A stretch of DNA of 64,000 nucleotides, taken from assembly GCA_030063045.1 (NCBI GenBank), contig JAQSEB010000029.1:310001-374000 (forward strand), given 5' to 3'. The stretch is from Pratylenchus scribneri. Taxonomy: Eukaryota; Nematoda; Chromadorea; Rhabditida; Pratylenchidae. The position numbers and the translations under genes are program-made. The notes below the pieces were generated by a model. That model ran no database searches. It saw only the letters and a list, made by a program, of their open reading frames with translations, and was not told where the DNA came from. Position 1 is the stretch's first letter. Each line of letters opens with the position of its first letter. Below, piece after piece: positions 14,001 to 29,000 of this stretch.

Positions 14001-17000
14001 CGACAAAAACAGCAAATTTTGCCGGAATTCGGCATTCAATGGGTGCACGTTGATAAAATTGGACGAATGAGGAGAGCAGCCATTGGCCGGGTTCCTCCAT
14101 TCCCTTTTGGCGAAGGGCCATCCCAGCAATTTGGGTGCCAATTTCGGCCGACCAACTTTCTTGCCAAATCTGTGAAAATTTTCACAAATTATTTGGCTAA
14201 TGAAATAATTCGCATTACAATGTTGCAATGTTTATAGAGTGGAGGATTGGACAGAATTCGAGTAACAAAATTTGGATGCCCGGTGTTCATCAACAAAGCC
14301 ACATGCACATTTTGATGAATTTTATGGGCAAAAAAGTCGTGCAAACCATTCCCAGCAAATCCTTCTTCCATAGCCGAATCTCTGTTGATTATAATTAATT
14401 AATTCCAAAAAATTTACAAATTTTAATTAAGATTTAATTAGCAAAAAATTTGGAAATCAATAAAAATATAACATGATGATTTAAATTAAAAGAAAGTTCT
14501 TGTTAGCCTATAATTTATATTTATATGTATGTTGGAGAATATGAATTTCGAGATTTATCTAAAAAGATTTTAAGAAAAAATCTAGAAAATTTTTAAAATT
14601 TAGAAAATTTTTAAGAAAATTTTTTAAAAATTTAGAAATTTTTATAAAAATCTAGATTTTTTAAATCCAGAAATTTTTTTAAAATCTAGAATTTTTTTAA
14701 AAAACTAGAAAATTTAAAATTTTTTTTTAATCTAGGAAAAATTTTAATCCTAAAAATTTTCAAAAATTATTTTAATGGATTAAATTGGTTTAAGATTTGT
14801 AAATTTGAATTATTTCCACCCTAAATTCCCACCTCAATCGAAGTAATAATTGGTCCAATTCTTGTGGATTTGTATAAAGTCCCGGAATATTGCCAGAAGC
14901 CACCAAAGAACTGATGAATTGAAGGAATGCATCATCCATTAATTGATAATCCTCCACCATCAAAACAATTTGTTCATTGTCAACACAGGCAGAATGGATG
15001 GCATCCTTCAAATCTTGGCTGAAATTGCGCAGGGAATAGGCGGAGGAAACACGCAAATTGAAAAGTCTAAAATTGAGTTTAAATAGATTAGTGCGCAAAT
15101 ATTTAATCCTAACCTCATTTGGTGGATTTGTGCCACCAAAGTGACAGCCGCCCTTCTGCCCATTCCCACCCTTCCGGCCAATAAAACAGATCCGGCCGAT
15201 GCGGTCAATGCCCTATCCACCGCTAAACACATTTCCACGAATGCATCATGCAAAGGTTGTTCCGGTGTTGTTTGTTCCGTTTTCAGTCGATTCATTGCCT
15301 TTTCCAATTGAGAGGAATAATCCACTTTTGTGATTGACTGCATTTGCTTTCCATTAAATGTTGCATTTTTGTTGGCCAAAACTGGGCCAAAACCAGGTGA
15401 AAATAGTAGTCGATCTCGGATTGGGAAATGATCCTGAAGGATTGATTGGAATCTGTTGCGATGTTCTGCGCTGATCAATCTGTCGCCAAAAATGCGTAAA
15501 GCCTCAAAATGAAGACAATTATTCAGATCGAGTTCAGCTGAAAATACATATACCCAAATATAAATAGTAATAAATTTTACAATTTCTCTCATATCTCATC
15601 AAAGAATATGCCCAATTTGTCAGATCAATTGGAGTGAACACATAATGGAATTGATCATTGGCGGAAAAAGTCTTTGTCAATTCCGTAAATAAATTTGCCA
15701 TATTTGCGGCCAAAGATTCGCATTTTGAACGATTTGTTGTGTTTTGGCCTAGAATTGGCAGTAAATAGGCTCCATAAATGACGCGTAATTCTGACTCAGA
15801 TGGAGCATCCAAACAAAGAATTCGAAGTTTGGAGGCAAAACTTGAATAAAGATTAAGTTTTATTAGATAAAAATTTTAATTATCACATAATTTTAAAAAA
15901 TTGACATAATAAAAATATATTTCCAATAAATGTATTTTTATGATAATTAAAATTAATAATAATTCTAGTTCCTAAAATTACAACTTTCCGCAAAACTAAA
16001 TTCTTATTCTTTAAACTGTGCCATCATAATTTTAAAGAATAATTTTTTTGATTATTTTTTTTTATTTTTTTTTTTGATAATATAAAAATTTTAGCATATT
16101 TATCTACCGCCCTTAAAAATGATTTATTTTTCATATTTCAAATATTCCAACCGTTCTGGCAATGAATATCGTTCATTGCCGGTTGCAGTCGAAATGCTCA
16201 AAACCAATTGAATATTTTCAAGGCTAATCCACTCCAAATTTCGATCATAAAATCCATTATAGTCGAGCATTTGTTCCAAAAATGCGATCAACATTGATGT
16301 GCCATACGAATCGATGGCAGATAAATTTGCGGATTTCAAATGGAGAAGCAGTTGATCATCCTCTTTTGGTTTAAATGCCCGGCCATTTGAACCGCTCACT
16401 TGGACACAATGCTCCATAAGCTGAACTTATAAGATAATATTATTGATAGTAATGAAAATTTTGATTTTTTTCCTTTATTTTTGAAAATTTTTAAAAATGC
16501 ATAACTAAAAAACGTATAGAGTACTAGGCGTAGATTTTTTTATTTTCTAGCTTACAATTATTAAGATTTAATCAGAAAATTTCAGACCGAAAACTCGGGT
16601 CGATAGTCGAGATGCGTCGATTTATTTTGTCTTGGTTAGATTAAAAAATAAAGATTTTAAACCACTTAAACCATTTCATGTGTTTTGGTTCAAAAAACCA
16701 AAATACAAATGTGGCACTTTTTAGAATATTAATTTCAATTTTTATAACATTTTTATATAGGTTTAAAACCAATTAAATTTTATAAAAAATAATAGAGCTA
16801 ATAAAAATGCTTCTATTGATATAATTTTTTCCATGGATTGATCAAAAATAAAAAGGTTTTAAACCAAAATACAAATGTGGCACTTTTAGAATATTCCAAT
16901 CAATTAAATTGTATAAAACATTTTTATATAGGTTTAAAACCAATTAAATATTGTAATATATAATAGAGCTCTTAAAATTGCTTAGATTGTTATAATTTTT

Positions 17001-20000
17001 TCCATGAATTGGTCAAAAATAAAAAGGTTTTAAACCCAAATACAAATGTGGCACTTTTTAGAATATTCATTTCAATTAAATTGTTTATATCATTTTTATA
17101 TAGGTTTAAAACCAATTAAATTTTGTAATATATAATAGAGCTCTTAAAATTGCTTAGATTGTTATAATTTTTTCCATGAATTGGTCAAAAATAAAAAGGT
17201 TTTAAACCAAAATACAAATGTGGCACTTTTAGAATATTCCTATCAATTAAATTGTTTAAAACATTTTTATATAGGTTTAGACCAATTAAATTTTATAAAA
17301 AATAATAGAGCTCTTAAAACTGCTTAGATTGATATAATTTTTGGCATAGTTTGATCAAAAATAAAAAGGTTTTAAACCCAAATACAAATGTGGCACTTTT
17401 TAGAATATTCATTTCAATTAAATTGTTTATAATATTTTTATATAGGTTTAAAACCAATTAAATTTTGTAAAAAATAATAGAGCTCTTAAAATTGCTTAGA
17501 TTGTTATAATTTTTTCCATGAATTGGTCAAAAATAAAAAGGTTTTAAACCCAAATACAAATGTGGCACTTTTTAGAATATTCATTTCAATTAAATTGTTT
17601 ATAATATTTTTATATAGGTTTAAAACCAATTAAATTTTGTAAAAAATAATAGAGCTCTTAAAATTGCTTAGATTGTTATAATTTTTTCCATGAATTGGTC
17701 AAAAATAAAAAGGTTTTAAACCCAAATACAAATGTGGCACTTTTTAGAATATTCATTTCAATTAAATTGTTTATATCATTTTTATATAGGTTTAAAACCA
17801 ATTAAATTTTATAAAAAATAATAGAGCTCTTAAAACTGCTTAGATTGTTATAATATTTTCCATGAATTTGTCAAAAATAAAAAGGTTTTAAACCCAAATA
17901 CAAATGTGGCACTTTTTAGAATATTCATTTCAATTAAATTGTTTATATCATTTTTATATAGGTTTAAAACCAATTAAATTTTATAAAAAATAATAGAGCT
18001 CTTAAAACTGCTTAGATTGTTATAATATTTTCCATGAATTTGTCAAAAATAAAAAGGTTTTAAACCCAAATACAAATGTGGCACTTTTTAGAATATTCAT
18101 TTCAATTAAATTGTTTATATCATTTTTATATAGGTTTAAAACCAATTAAATTTTGTAAAAAATAATAGAGCTCTTAAAACTGCTTAGGTTGGTATAATTT
18201 TTTCCATGGATACGTTAAAAATAAAAAGGTTTTAAACCCAAATACAAATGTGGCACTTTTTAGAATATTCATTTCAATTAAATTGTTTATAATATTTTTA
18301 TATAGGTTTAGACCAATTAAATTTTATAAAAAATAATAGAGCTCTTAAAACTGCTTAGATTGATATAATTTTTGGCATAGTTTGATCAAAAATAAAAAGG
18401 TTTTAAACCCAAATACAAATGTGGCACTTTTTAGAATATTCATTTCAATTAAATTGTTTATATCATTTTTATATAGGTTTAAAACCAATTAAATTTTATA
18501 AAAAATAATAGAGCTCTTAAAAATGCTTAGAATGATATAATTTTTTCCATGAATTGGTCAAAAATAAAAAGGTTTTAAACCAAAATACAAATGTGGCACT
18601 TTTAGAATATTCCTATCAATTAAATTGTATAAAACATTTTTATATAGGTTTAAAACCAATTAAATATTGTAATATATAATAGAGCTCTTAAAATTGCTTA
18701 GATTGTTATAATTTTTTCCATGAATTGGTCAAAAATAAAAAGGTTTTAAACCCAAATACAAATGTGGCACTTTTTAGAATATTCATTTCAATTAAATTGT
18801 TTATATCATTTTTATATAGGTTTAAAACCAATTAAATTTTGTAATATATAATAGAGCTCTTAAAATTGCTTAGATTTTTATAATTTTTTCCATGAATTGG
18901 TCAAAAATAAAAAGGTTTTAAACCCAAATACAAATGTGGCACTTTTTAGAATATTCATTTCAATTAAATTGTTTATAATATTTTTATATAGGTTTAAAAC
19001 CAATTAAATTTTGTAAAAAATAATAGAGCTCTTAAAATTGCTTAGATTGTTATAATTTTTTCCATGAATTGGTCAAAAATAAAAAGGTTTTAAACCCAAA
19101 TACAAATGTGGCACTTTTTAGAATATTCATTTCAATTAAATTGTTTATAATATTTTTATATAGGTTTAAAACCAATTAAATTTTGTAAAAAATAATAGAG
19201 CTCTTAAAATTGCTTAGATTGTTATAATTTTTTCCATGAATTGGTCAAAAATAAAAAGGTTTTAAACCCAAATACAAATGTGGCACTTTTTAGAATATTC
19301 ATTTCAATTAAATTGTTTATATCATTTTTATATAGGTTTAAAACCAATTAAATTTTATAAAAAATAATAGAGCTCTTAAAACTGCTTAGATTGATATAAT
19401 TTTTGGCATAGTTTGATCAAAAATAAAAAGGTTTTAAACCCAAATACAAATGTGGCACTTTTTAGAATATTCATTTCAATTAAATTGTTTATATCATTTT
19501 TATATAGGTTTAAAACCAATTAAATTTTATAAAAAATAATAGAGCTCTTAAAACTGCTTAGATTGTTATAATATTTTCCATGAATTTGTCAAAAATAAAA
19601 AGGTTTTAAACCCAAATACAAATGTGGCACTTTTTAGAATATTCATTTCAATTAAATTGTTTATATCATTTTTATATAGGTTTAAAACCAATTAAATTTT
19701 GTAAAAAATAATAGAGCTCTTAAAACTGCTTAGGTTGGTATAATTTTTTCCATGGATACGTTAAAAATAAAAAGGTTTTAAACCAAAATACAAATGTGGC
19801 ACTTTTAGAATATTCCTATCAATTAAATTGTTTAAAACATTTTTATATAGGTTTAGACCAATTAAATTTTATAAAAAATAATAGAGCTCTTAAAACTGCT
19901 TAGATTGATATAATTTTTGGCATAGTTTGATCAAAAATAAAAAGGTTTTAAACCCAAATACAAATGTGGCACTTTTTAGAATATTCATTTCAATTAAATT

Positions 20001-23000
20001 GTTTATATCATTTTTATATAGGTTTAAAACCAATTAAATTTTATAAAAAATAATAGAGCTCTTAAAACTGCTTAGATTGTTATAATATTTTCCATGAATT
20101 TGTCAAAAATAAAAAGGTTTTAAACCCAAATACAAATGTGGCACTTTTTAGAATATTCATTTCAATTAAATTGTTTATAATATTTTTATATAGGTTTAAA
20201 ACCAATTAAATTTTGTAAAAAATAATAGAGCTCTTAAAATTGCTTAGATTGTTATAATTTTTTCCATGAATTGGTCAAAAATAAAAAGGTTTTAAACCCA
20301 AATACAAATGTGGCACTTTTTAGAATATTCATTTCAATTAAATTGTTTATATCATTTTTATATAGGTTTAAAACCAATTAAATTTTATAAAAAATAATAG
20401 AGCTCTTAAAACTGCTTAGATTGTTATAATATTTTCCATGAATTTGTCAAAAATAAAAAGGTTTTAAACCCAAATACAAATGTGGCACTTTTTAGAATAT
20501 TCATTTCAATTAAATTGTTTATATCATTTTTATATAGGTTTAAAACCAATTAAATTTTATAAAAAATAATAGAGCTCTTAAAACTGCTTAGATTGTTATA
20601 ATATTTTCCATGAATTTGTCAAAAATAAAAAGGTTTTAAACCCAAATACAAATGTGGCACTTTTTAGAATATTCATTTCAATTAAATTGTTTATATCATT
20701 TTTATATAGGTTTAAAACCAATTAAATTTTATAAAAAATAATAGAGCTCTTAAAACTGCTTAGATTGTTATAATATTTTCCATGAATTTGTCAAAAATAA
20801 AAAGGTTTTAAACCCAAATACAAATGTGGCACTTTTTAGAATATTCATTTCAATTAAATTGTTTATATCATTTTTATATAGGTTTAAAACCAATTAAATT
20901 TTGTAAAAAATAATAGAGCTCTTAAAACTGCTTAGGTTGGTATAATTTTTTCCATGGATACGTTAAAAATAAAAAGGTTTTAAACCAAAATACAAATGTG
21001 GCACTTTTAGAATATTCCTATCAATTAAATTGTTTAAAACATTTTTATATAGGTTTAGACCAATTAAATTTTATAAAAAATAATAGAGCTCTTAAAACTG
21101 CTTAGATTGATATAATTTTTGGCATAGTTTGATCAAAAATAAAAAGGTTTTAAACCCAAATACAAATGTGGCACTTTTTAGAATATTCATTTCAATTAAA
21201 TTGTTTATATCATTTTTATATAGGTTTAAAACCAATTAAATTTTATAAAAAATAATAGAGCTCTTAAAACTGCTTAGATTGTTATAATATTTTCCATGAA
21301 TTTGTCAAAAATAAAAAGGTTTTAAACCCAAATACAAATGTGGCACTTTTTAGAATATTCATTTCAATTAAATTGTTTATAATATTTTTATATAGGTTTA
21401 AAACCAATTAAATTTTGTAAAAAATAATAGAGCTCTTAAAATTGCTTAGATTGTTATAATTTTTTCCATGAATTGGTCAAAAATAAAAAGGTTTTAAACC
21501 CAAATACAAATGTGGCACTTTTTAGAATATTCATTTCAATTAAATTGTTTATATCATTTTTATATAGGTTTAAAACCAATTAAATTTTATAAAAAATAAT
21601 AGAGCTCTTAAAACTGCTTAGATTGTTATAATATTTTCCATGAATTTGTCAAAAATAAAAAGGTTTTAAACCCAAATACAAATGTGGCACTTTTTAGAAT
21701 ATTCATTTCAATTAAATTGTTTATATCATTTTTATATAGGTTTAAAACCAATTAAATTTTATAAAAAATAATAGAGCTCTTAAAACTGCTTAGATTGTTA
21801 TAATATTTTCCATGAATTTGTCAAAAATAAAAAGGTTTTAAACCCAAATACAAATGTGGCACTTTTTAGAATATTCATTTCAATTAAATTGTTTATATCA
21901 TTTTTATATAGGTTTAAAACCAATTAAATTTTGTAAAAAATAATAGAGCTCTTAAAACTGCTTAGGTTGGTATAATTTTTTCCATGAATTGGTCAAAAAT
22001 AAAAAGGTTTTAAACCAAAATACAAATGTGGCACTTTTAGAATATTCCTATCAATTAAATTGTTTAAAACATTTTTATATAGGTTTAGACCAATTAAATT
22101 TTATAAAAAATAATAGAGCTCTTAAAACTGCTTAGATTGATATAATTTTTGGCATAGTTTGATCAAAAATAAAAAGGTTTTAAACCCAAATACAAATGTG
22201 GCACTTTTTAGAATATTCATTTCAATTAAATTGTTTATATCATTTTTATATAGGTTTAAAACCAATTAAATATTGTAATATATAATAGAGCTCTTAAAAT
22301 TGCTTAGATTGTTATAATTTTTTCCATGAATTGGTCAAAAATAAAAAGGTTTTAAACCCAAATACAAATGTGGCACTTTTAGAATATTCCTATCAATTAA
22401 ATTGTATAAAACATTTTTATATAGGTTTAAAACCAATTAAATTTTATAATAAATAATAGAGCTCTTAAAACTGCTTGGGTTGGTATAATTTTTTCCATGA
22501 ATTGGTCAAAAATAAAAAGGTTTTAAACCAAAATACAAATGTGGCACTTTTAGAATATTCCTATCAATTAAATTGTTTAAAACATTTTTATATAGGTTTA
22601 AAACCAATTAAATTTTATAATAAATAATAGAGCTCTTAAAATTGCTTAGAATGATATAATTTTTTCCATGAATTGGTCAAAAATAAAAAGGTTTTAAACC
22701 CAAATACAAATGTGGCACTTTTTAGAATATTCATTTCAATTAAATTGTTTATATCATTTTTATATAGGTTTAAAACCAATTAAATTTTGTAAAAAATAAT
22801 AGAGCTCTTAAAACTGCTTAGGTTGGTATAATTTTTTCCATGAATTGGTCAAAAATAAAAAGGTTTTAAACCAAAATACAAATGTGGCACTTTTAGAATA
22901 TTCCTATCAATTAAATTGTTTAAAACATTTTTATATAGGTTTAGACCAATTAAATTTTATAAAAAATAATAGAGCTCTTAAAACTGCTTAGATTGATATA

Positions 23001-26000
23001 ATTTTTGGCATAGTTTGATCAAAAATAAAAAGGTTTTAAACCCAAATACAAATGTGGCACTTTTTAGAATATTCATTTCAATTAAATTGTTTATAATATT
23101 TTTATATAGGTTTAAAACCAATTAAATTTTGTAAAAAATAATAGAGCTCTTAAAATTGCTTAGATTGTTATAATTTTTTCCATGAATTGGTCAAAAATAA
23201 AAAGGTTTTAAACCCAAATACAAATGTGGCACTTTTAGAATATTCCTATCAATTAAATTGTATAAAACATTTTTATATAGGTTTAAAACCAATTAAATTT
23301 TATAATAAATAATAGAGCTCTTAAAACTGCTTAGGTTGGTATAATTTTTTCCATGAATTGGTCAAAAATAAAAAGGTTTTAAACCAAAATACAAATGTGG
23401 CACTTTTAGAATATTCCTATCAATTAAATTGTTTAAAACATTTTTATATAGGTTTAGACCAATTAAATTTTATAAAAAATAATAGAGCTCTTAAACTGCT
23501 TAGATTGATATAATTTTTGGCATAGTTTGATCAAAAATAAAAAGGTTTTAAACCCAAATACAAATGTGGCACTTTTTAGAATATTCATTTCAATTAAATT
23601 GTTTATATCATTTTTATATAGGTTTAAAACCAATTAAATATTGTAATATATAATAGAGCTCTTAAAATTGCTTAGATTGTTATAATTTTTTCCATGAATT
23701 GGTCAAAAATAAAAAGGTTTTAAACCCAAATACAAATGTGGCACTTTTTAGAATATTCATTTCAATTAAATTGTTTATATCATTTTTATATAGGTTTAAA
23801 ACCAATTAAATTTTGTAAAAAATAATAGAGCTCTTAAAATTGCTTAGATTGTTATAATTTTTTCCATGAATTGGTCAAAAATAAAAAGGTTTTAAACCCA
23901 AATACAAATGTGGCACTTTTTAGAATATTCATTTCAATTAAATTGTTTATATCAATTTTATATAGGTTTAAAACCAATTAAATTTTGTAAAAAATAATAG
24001 AGCTCTTAAAACTGCTTAGATTGATATAATTTTTGGCATAGTTTGATCAAAAATAAAAAGGTTTTAAACCCAAATACAAATGTGGCACTTTTTAGAATAT
24101 TGATTTCAATTTAATTGTTTATAACATTTTTATATAGGTTTATAACCAATTAAATTTTGTAATAAATAATAGAGCTCTTAAAATTGCTTAGAATGTTATA
24201 ATTTTTTCCATGAATTGGTCAAAAATAAAAAGGTTTTAAACCAAAATACAAATGTGGCAATTTTAGAATATTCCTATCAATTAAATTGTATAAAACATTT
24301 TTATATAGGTTTAAAACCAATTAAATTTTATAATAAATAATAGAGCTCTTAAAATTGCTTAGAATGATATAATTTTTTCCATGAATTGGTCAAAAATAAA
24401 AAGGTTTTAAACCCAAATACAAATGTGGCACTTTTTAGAATATTCATTTCAATTAAATTGTTTATATCATTTTTATATAGGTTTAAAACCAATTAAATTT
24501 TGTAAAAAATAATAGAGCTCTTAAAACTGCTTAGGTTGGTATAATTTTTTCCATGAATTGGTCAAAAATAAAAAGGTTTTAAACCAAAATACAAATGTGG
24601 CACTTTTAGAATATTCCTATCAATTAAATTGTTTAAAACATTTTTATATAGGTTTAGACCAATTAAATTTTATAAAAAATAATAGAGCTCTTAAAACTGC
24701 TTAGATTGATATAATTTTTGGCATAGTTTGATCAAAAATAAAAAGGTTTTAAACCCAAATACAAATGTGGCACTTTTTAGAATATTCATTTCAATTAAAT
24801 TGTTTATAATATTTTTATATAGGTTTAAAACCAATTAAATTTTGTAAAAAATAATAGAGCTCTTAAAATTGCTTAGATTGTTATAATTTTTTCCATGAAT
24901 TGGTCAAAAATAAAAAGGTTTTAAACCCAAATACAAATGTGGCACTTTTAGAATATTCCTATCAATTAAATTGTATAAAACATTTTTATATAGGTTTAAA
25001 ACCAATTAAATTTTATAATAAATAATAGAGCTCTTAAAACTGCTTAGGTTGGTATAATTTTTTCCATGAATTGGTCAAAAATAAAAAGGTTTTAAACCAA
25101 AATACAAATGTGGCACTTTTAGAATATTCCTATCAATTAAATTGTTTAAAACATTTTTATATAGGTTTAGACCAATTAAATTTTATAAAAAATAATAGAG
25201 CTCTTAAACTGCTTAGATTGATATAATTTTTGGCATAGTTTGATCAAAAATAAAAAGGTTTTAAACCCAAATACAAATGTGGCACTTTTTAGAATATTCA
25301 TTTCAATTAAATTGTTTATATCATTTTTATATAGGTTTAAAACCAATTAAATATTGTAATATATAATAGAGCTCTTAAAATTGCTTAGATTGTTATAATT
25401 TTTTCCATGAATTGGTCAAAAATAAAAAGGTTTTAAACCCAAATACAAATGTGGCACTTTTTAGAATATTCATTTCAATTAAATTGTTTATATCATTTTT
25501 ATATAGGTTTAAAACCAATTAAATTTTGTAAAAAATAATAGAGCTCTTAAAATTGCTTAGATTGTTATAATTTTTTCCATGAATTGGTCAAAAATAAAAA
25601 GGTTTTAAACCCAAATACAAATGTGGCACTTTTTAGAATATTCATTTCAATTAAATTGTTTATATCAATTTTATATAGGTTTAAAACCAATTAAATTTTG
25701 TAAAAAATAATAGAGCTCTTAAAACTGCTTAGATTGATATAATTTTTGGCATAGTTTGATCAAAAATAAAAAGGTTTTAAACCCAAATACAAATGTGGCA
25801 CTTTTTAGAATATTGATTTCAATTTAATTGTTTATAACATTTTTATATAGGTTTATAACCAATTAAATTTTGTAATAAATAATAGAGCTCTTAAAATTGC
25901 TTAGAATGTTATAATTTTTTCCATGAATTGGTCAAAAATAAAAAGGTTTTAAACCAAAATACAAATGTGGCAATTTTAGAATATTCCTATCAATTAAATT

Positions 26001-29000
26001 GTATAAAACATTTTTATATAGGTTTAAAACCAATTAAATTTTATAATAAATAATAGAGCTCTTAAAATTGCTTAGAATGATATAATTTTTTCCATGAATT
26101 GGTCAAAAATAAAAAGGTTTTAAACCAAAATACAAATGTGGCACTTTTAGAATATTCCTATCAATTAAATTGTTTAAAACATTTTTATATAGGTTTAGAC
26201 CAATTAAATTTTATAAAAAATAATAGAGCTCTTAAAACTGCTTAGATTGATATAATTTTTGGCATAGTTTGATCAAAAATAAAAAGGTTTTAAACCCAAA
26301 TACAAATGTGGCACTTTTTAGAATATTCATTTCAATTTAATTGTTTATAACATTTTTATATAGGTTTATAACCAATTAAATTTTATAAAAAATAATAGAG
26401 CTCTTAAAACTGCTTAGATTGTTATAATATTTTCCATGAATTTGTCAAAAATAAAAAGGTTTTAAACCCAAATACAAATGTGGCACTTTTTAGAATATTC
26501 ATTTCAATTAAATTGTTTATATCATTTTTATATAGGTTTAAAACCAATTAAATTTTGTAAAAAATAATAGAGCTCTTGAAACTGCTTAGGTTGGTATAAT
26601 TTTTTCCATGGATACGTTAAAAATAAAAAGGTTTTAAACCAAAATACACAAAATACAAATGTGGCACTTTTAGAATATTCCTATCAATTAAATTGTTTAA
26701 AACATTTTTATATAGGTTTAGACCAATTAAATTTTATAAAAAATAATAGAGCTCTTAAAACTGCTTAGATTGATATAATTTTTGGCATAGTTTGATCAAA
26801 AATAAAAAGGTTTTAAACCCAAATACAAATGTGGCACTTTTTAGAATATTCATTTCAATTAAATTGTTTATATCATTTTTATATAGGTTTAAAACCAATT
26901 AAATTTTGTAAAAAATAATAGAGCTCTTGAAACTGCTTAGGTTGGTATAATTTTTTCCATGGATACGTTAAAAATAAAAAGGTTTTAAACCAAAATACAC
27001 AAAATACAAATGTGGCACTTTTAGAATATTCCTATCAATTAAATTGTTTAAAACATTTTTATATAGGTTTAGACCAATTAAATTTTATAAAAAATAATAG
27101 AGCTCTTAAAACTGCTTAGATTGATATAATTTTTGGCATAGTTTGATCAAAAATAAAAAGGTTTTAAACCCAAATACAAATGTGGCACTTTTTAGAATAT
27201 TCATTTCAATTAAATTGTTTATATCATTTTTATATAGGTTTAAAACCAATTAAATTTTATAAAAAATAATAGAGCTCTTAAAACTGCTTAGATTGTTATA
27301 ATATTTTCCATGAATTTGTCAAAAATAAAAAGGTTTTAAACCCAAATACAAATGTGGCACTTTTTAGAATATTCATTTCAATTAAATTGTTTATATCATT
27401 TTTATATAGGTTTAAAACCAATTAAATTTTGTAAAAAATAATAGAGCTCTTAAAACTGCTTAGATTGATATAATTTTTGGCATAGTTTGATCAAAAATAA
27501 AAAGGTTTTAAACCCAAATACAAATGTGGCACTTTTTAGAATATTGATTTCAATTTAATTGTTTATAACATTTTTATATAGGTTTAAAACCAATTAAATT
27601 TTATAATAAATAATAGAGCTCTTAAAATTGCTTAGAATGTTATAATTTTTTCCATGAATTGGTCAAAAATAAAAAGGTTTTAAACCAAAATACAAATGTG
27701 GCACTTTTAGAATATTCCTATCAATTAAATTGTATAAAACATTTTTATATAGGTTTAAAACCAATTAAATTTTATAATAAATAATAGAGCTCTTAAAATT
27801 GCTTAGACTGTTATAATTTTTTCCATGAATTGGTCAAAAATAAAAAGGTTTTAAACCCAAATACAAATGTGGCACTTTTAGAATATTCCTATCAATTAAA
27901 TTGTTTAAAACATTTTTATATAGGTTTAGACCAATTAAATTTTATAAAAAATAATAGAGCTCTTAAAACTGCTTAGATTGATATAATTTTTGGCATAGTT
28001 TGATCAAAAATAAAAAGGTTTTAAACCCAAATACAAATGTGGCACTTTTTAGAATATTCATTTCAATTAAATTGTTTATATCATTTTTATATAGGTTTAA
28101 AACCAATTAAATTTTATAAAAAATAATAGAGCTCTTAAAACTGCTTAGATTGTTATAATATTTTCCATGAATTTGTCAAAAATAAAAAGGTTTTAAACCC
28201 AAATACAAATGTGGCACTTTTTAGAATATTGATTTCAATTTAATTGTTTATAACATTTTTATATAGGTTTATAACCAATTAAATTTTGTAATAAATAATA
28301 GAGCTCTTAAAATTGCTTAGAATGTTATAATTTTTTCCATGAATTGGTCAAAAATAAAAAGGTTTTAAACCAAAATACAAATGTGGCAATTTTAGAATAT
28401 TCCTATCAATTAAATTGTATAAAACATTTTTATATAGGTTTAAAACCAATTAAATTTTATAATAAATAATAGAGCTCTTAAAATTGCTTAGAATGATATA
28501 ATTTTTTCCATGAATTGGTCAAAAATAAAAAGGTTTTAAACCAAAATACAAATGTGGCACTTTTAGAATATTCCTATCAATTAAATTGTTTAAAACATTT
28601 TTATATAGGTTTAGACCAATTAAATTTTATAAAAAATAATAGAGCTCTTAAAACTGCTTAGATTGATATAATTTTTGGCATAGTTTGATCAAAAATAAAA
28701 AGGTTTTAAACCCAAATACAAATGTGGCACTTTTTAGAATATTCATTTCAATTTAATTGTTTATAACATTTTTATATAGGTTTATAACCAATTAAATTTT
28801 ATAAAAAATAATAGAGCTCTTAAAACTGCTTAGATTGTTATAATATTTTCCATGAATTTGTCAAAAATAAAAAGGTTTTAAACCCAAATACAAATGTGGC
28901 ACTTTTTAGAATATTCATTTCAATTAAATTGTTTATATCATTTTTATATAGGTTTAAAACCAATTAAATTTTGTAAAAAATAATAGAGCTCTTGAAACTG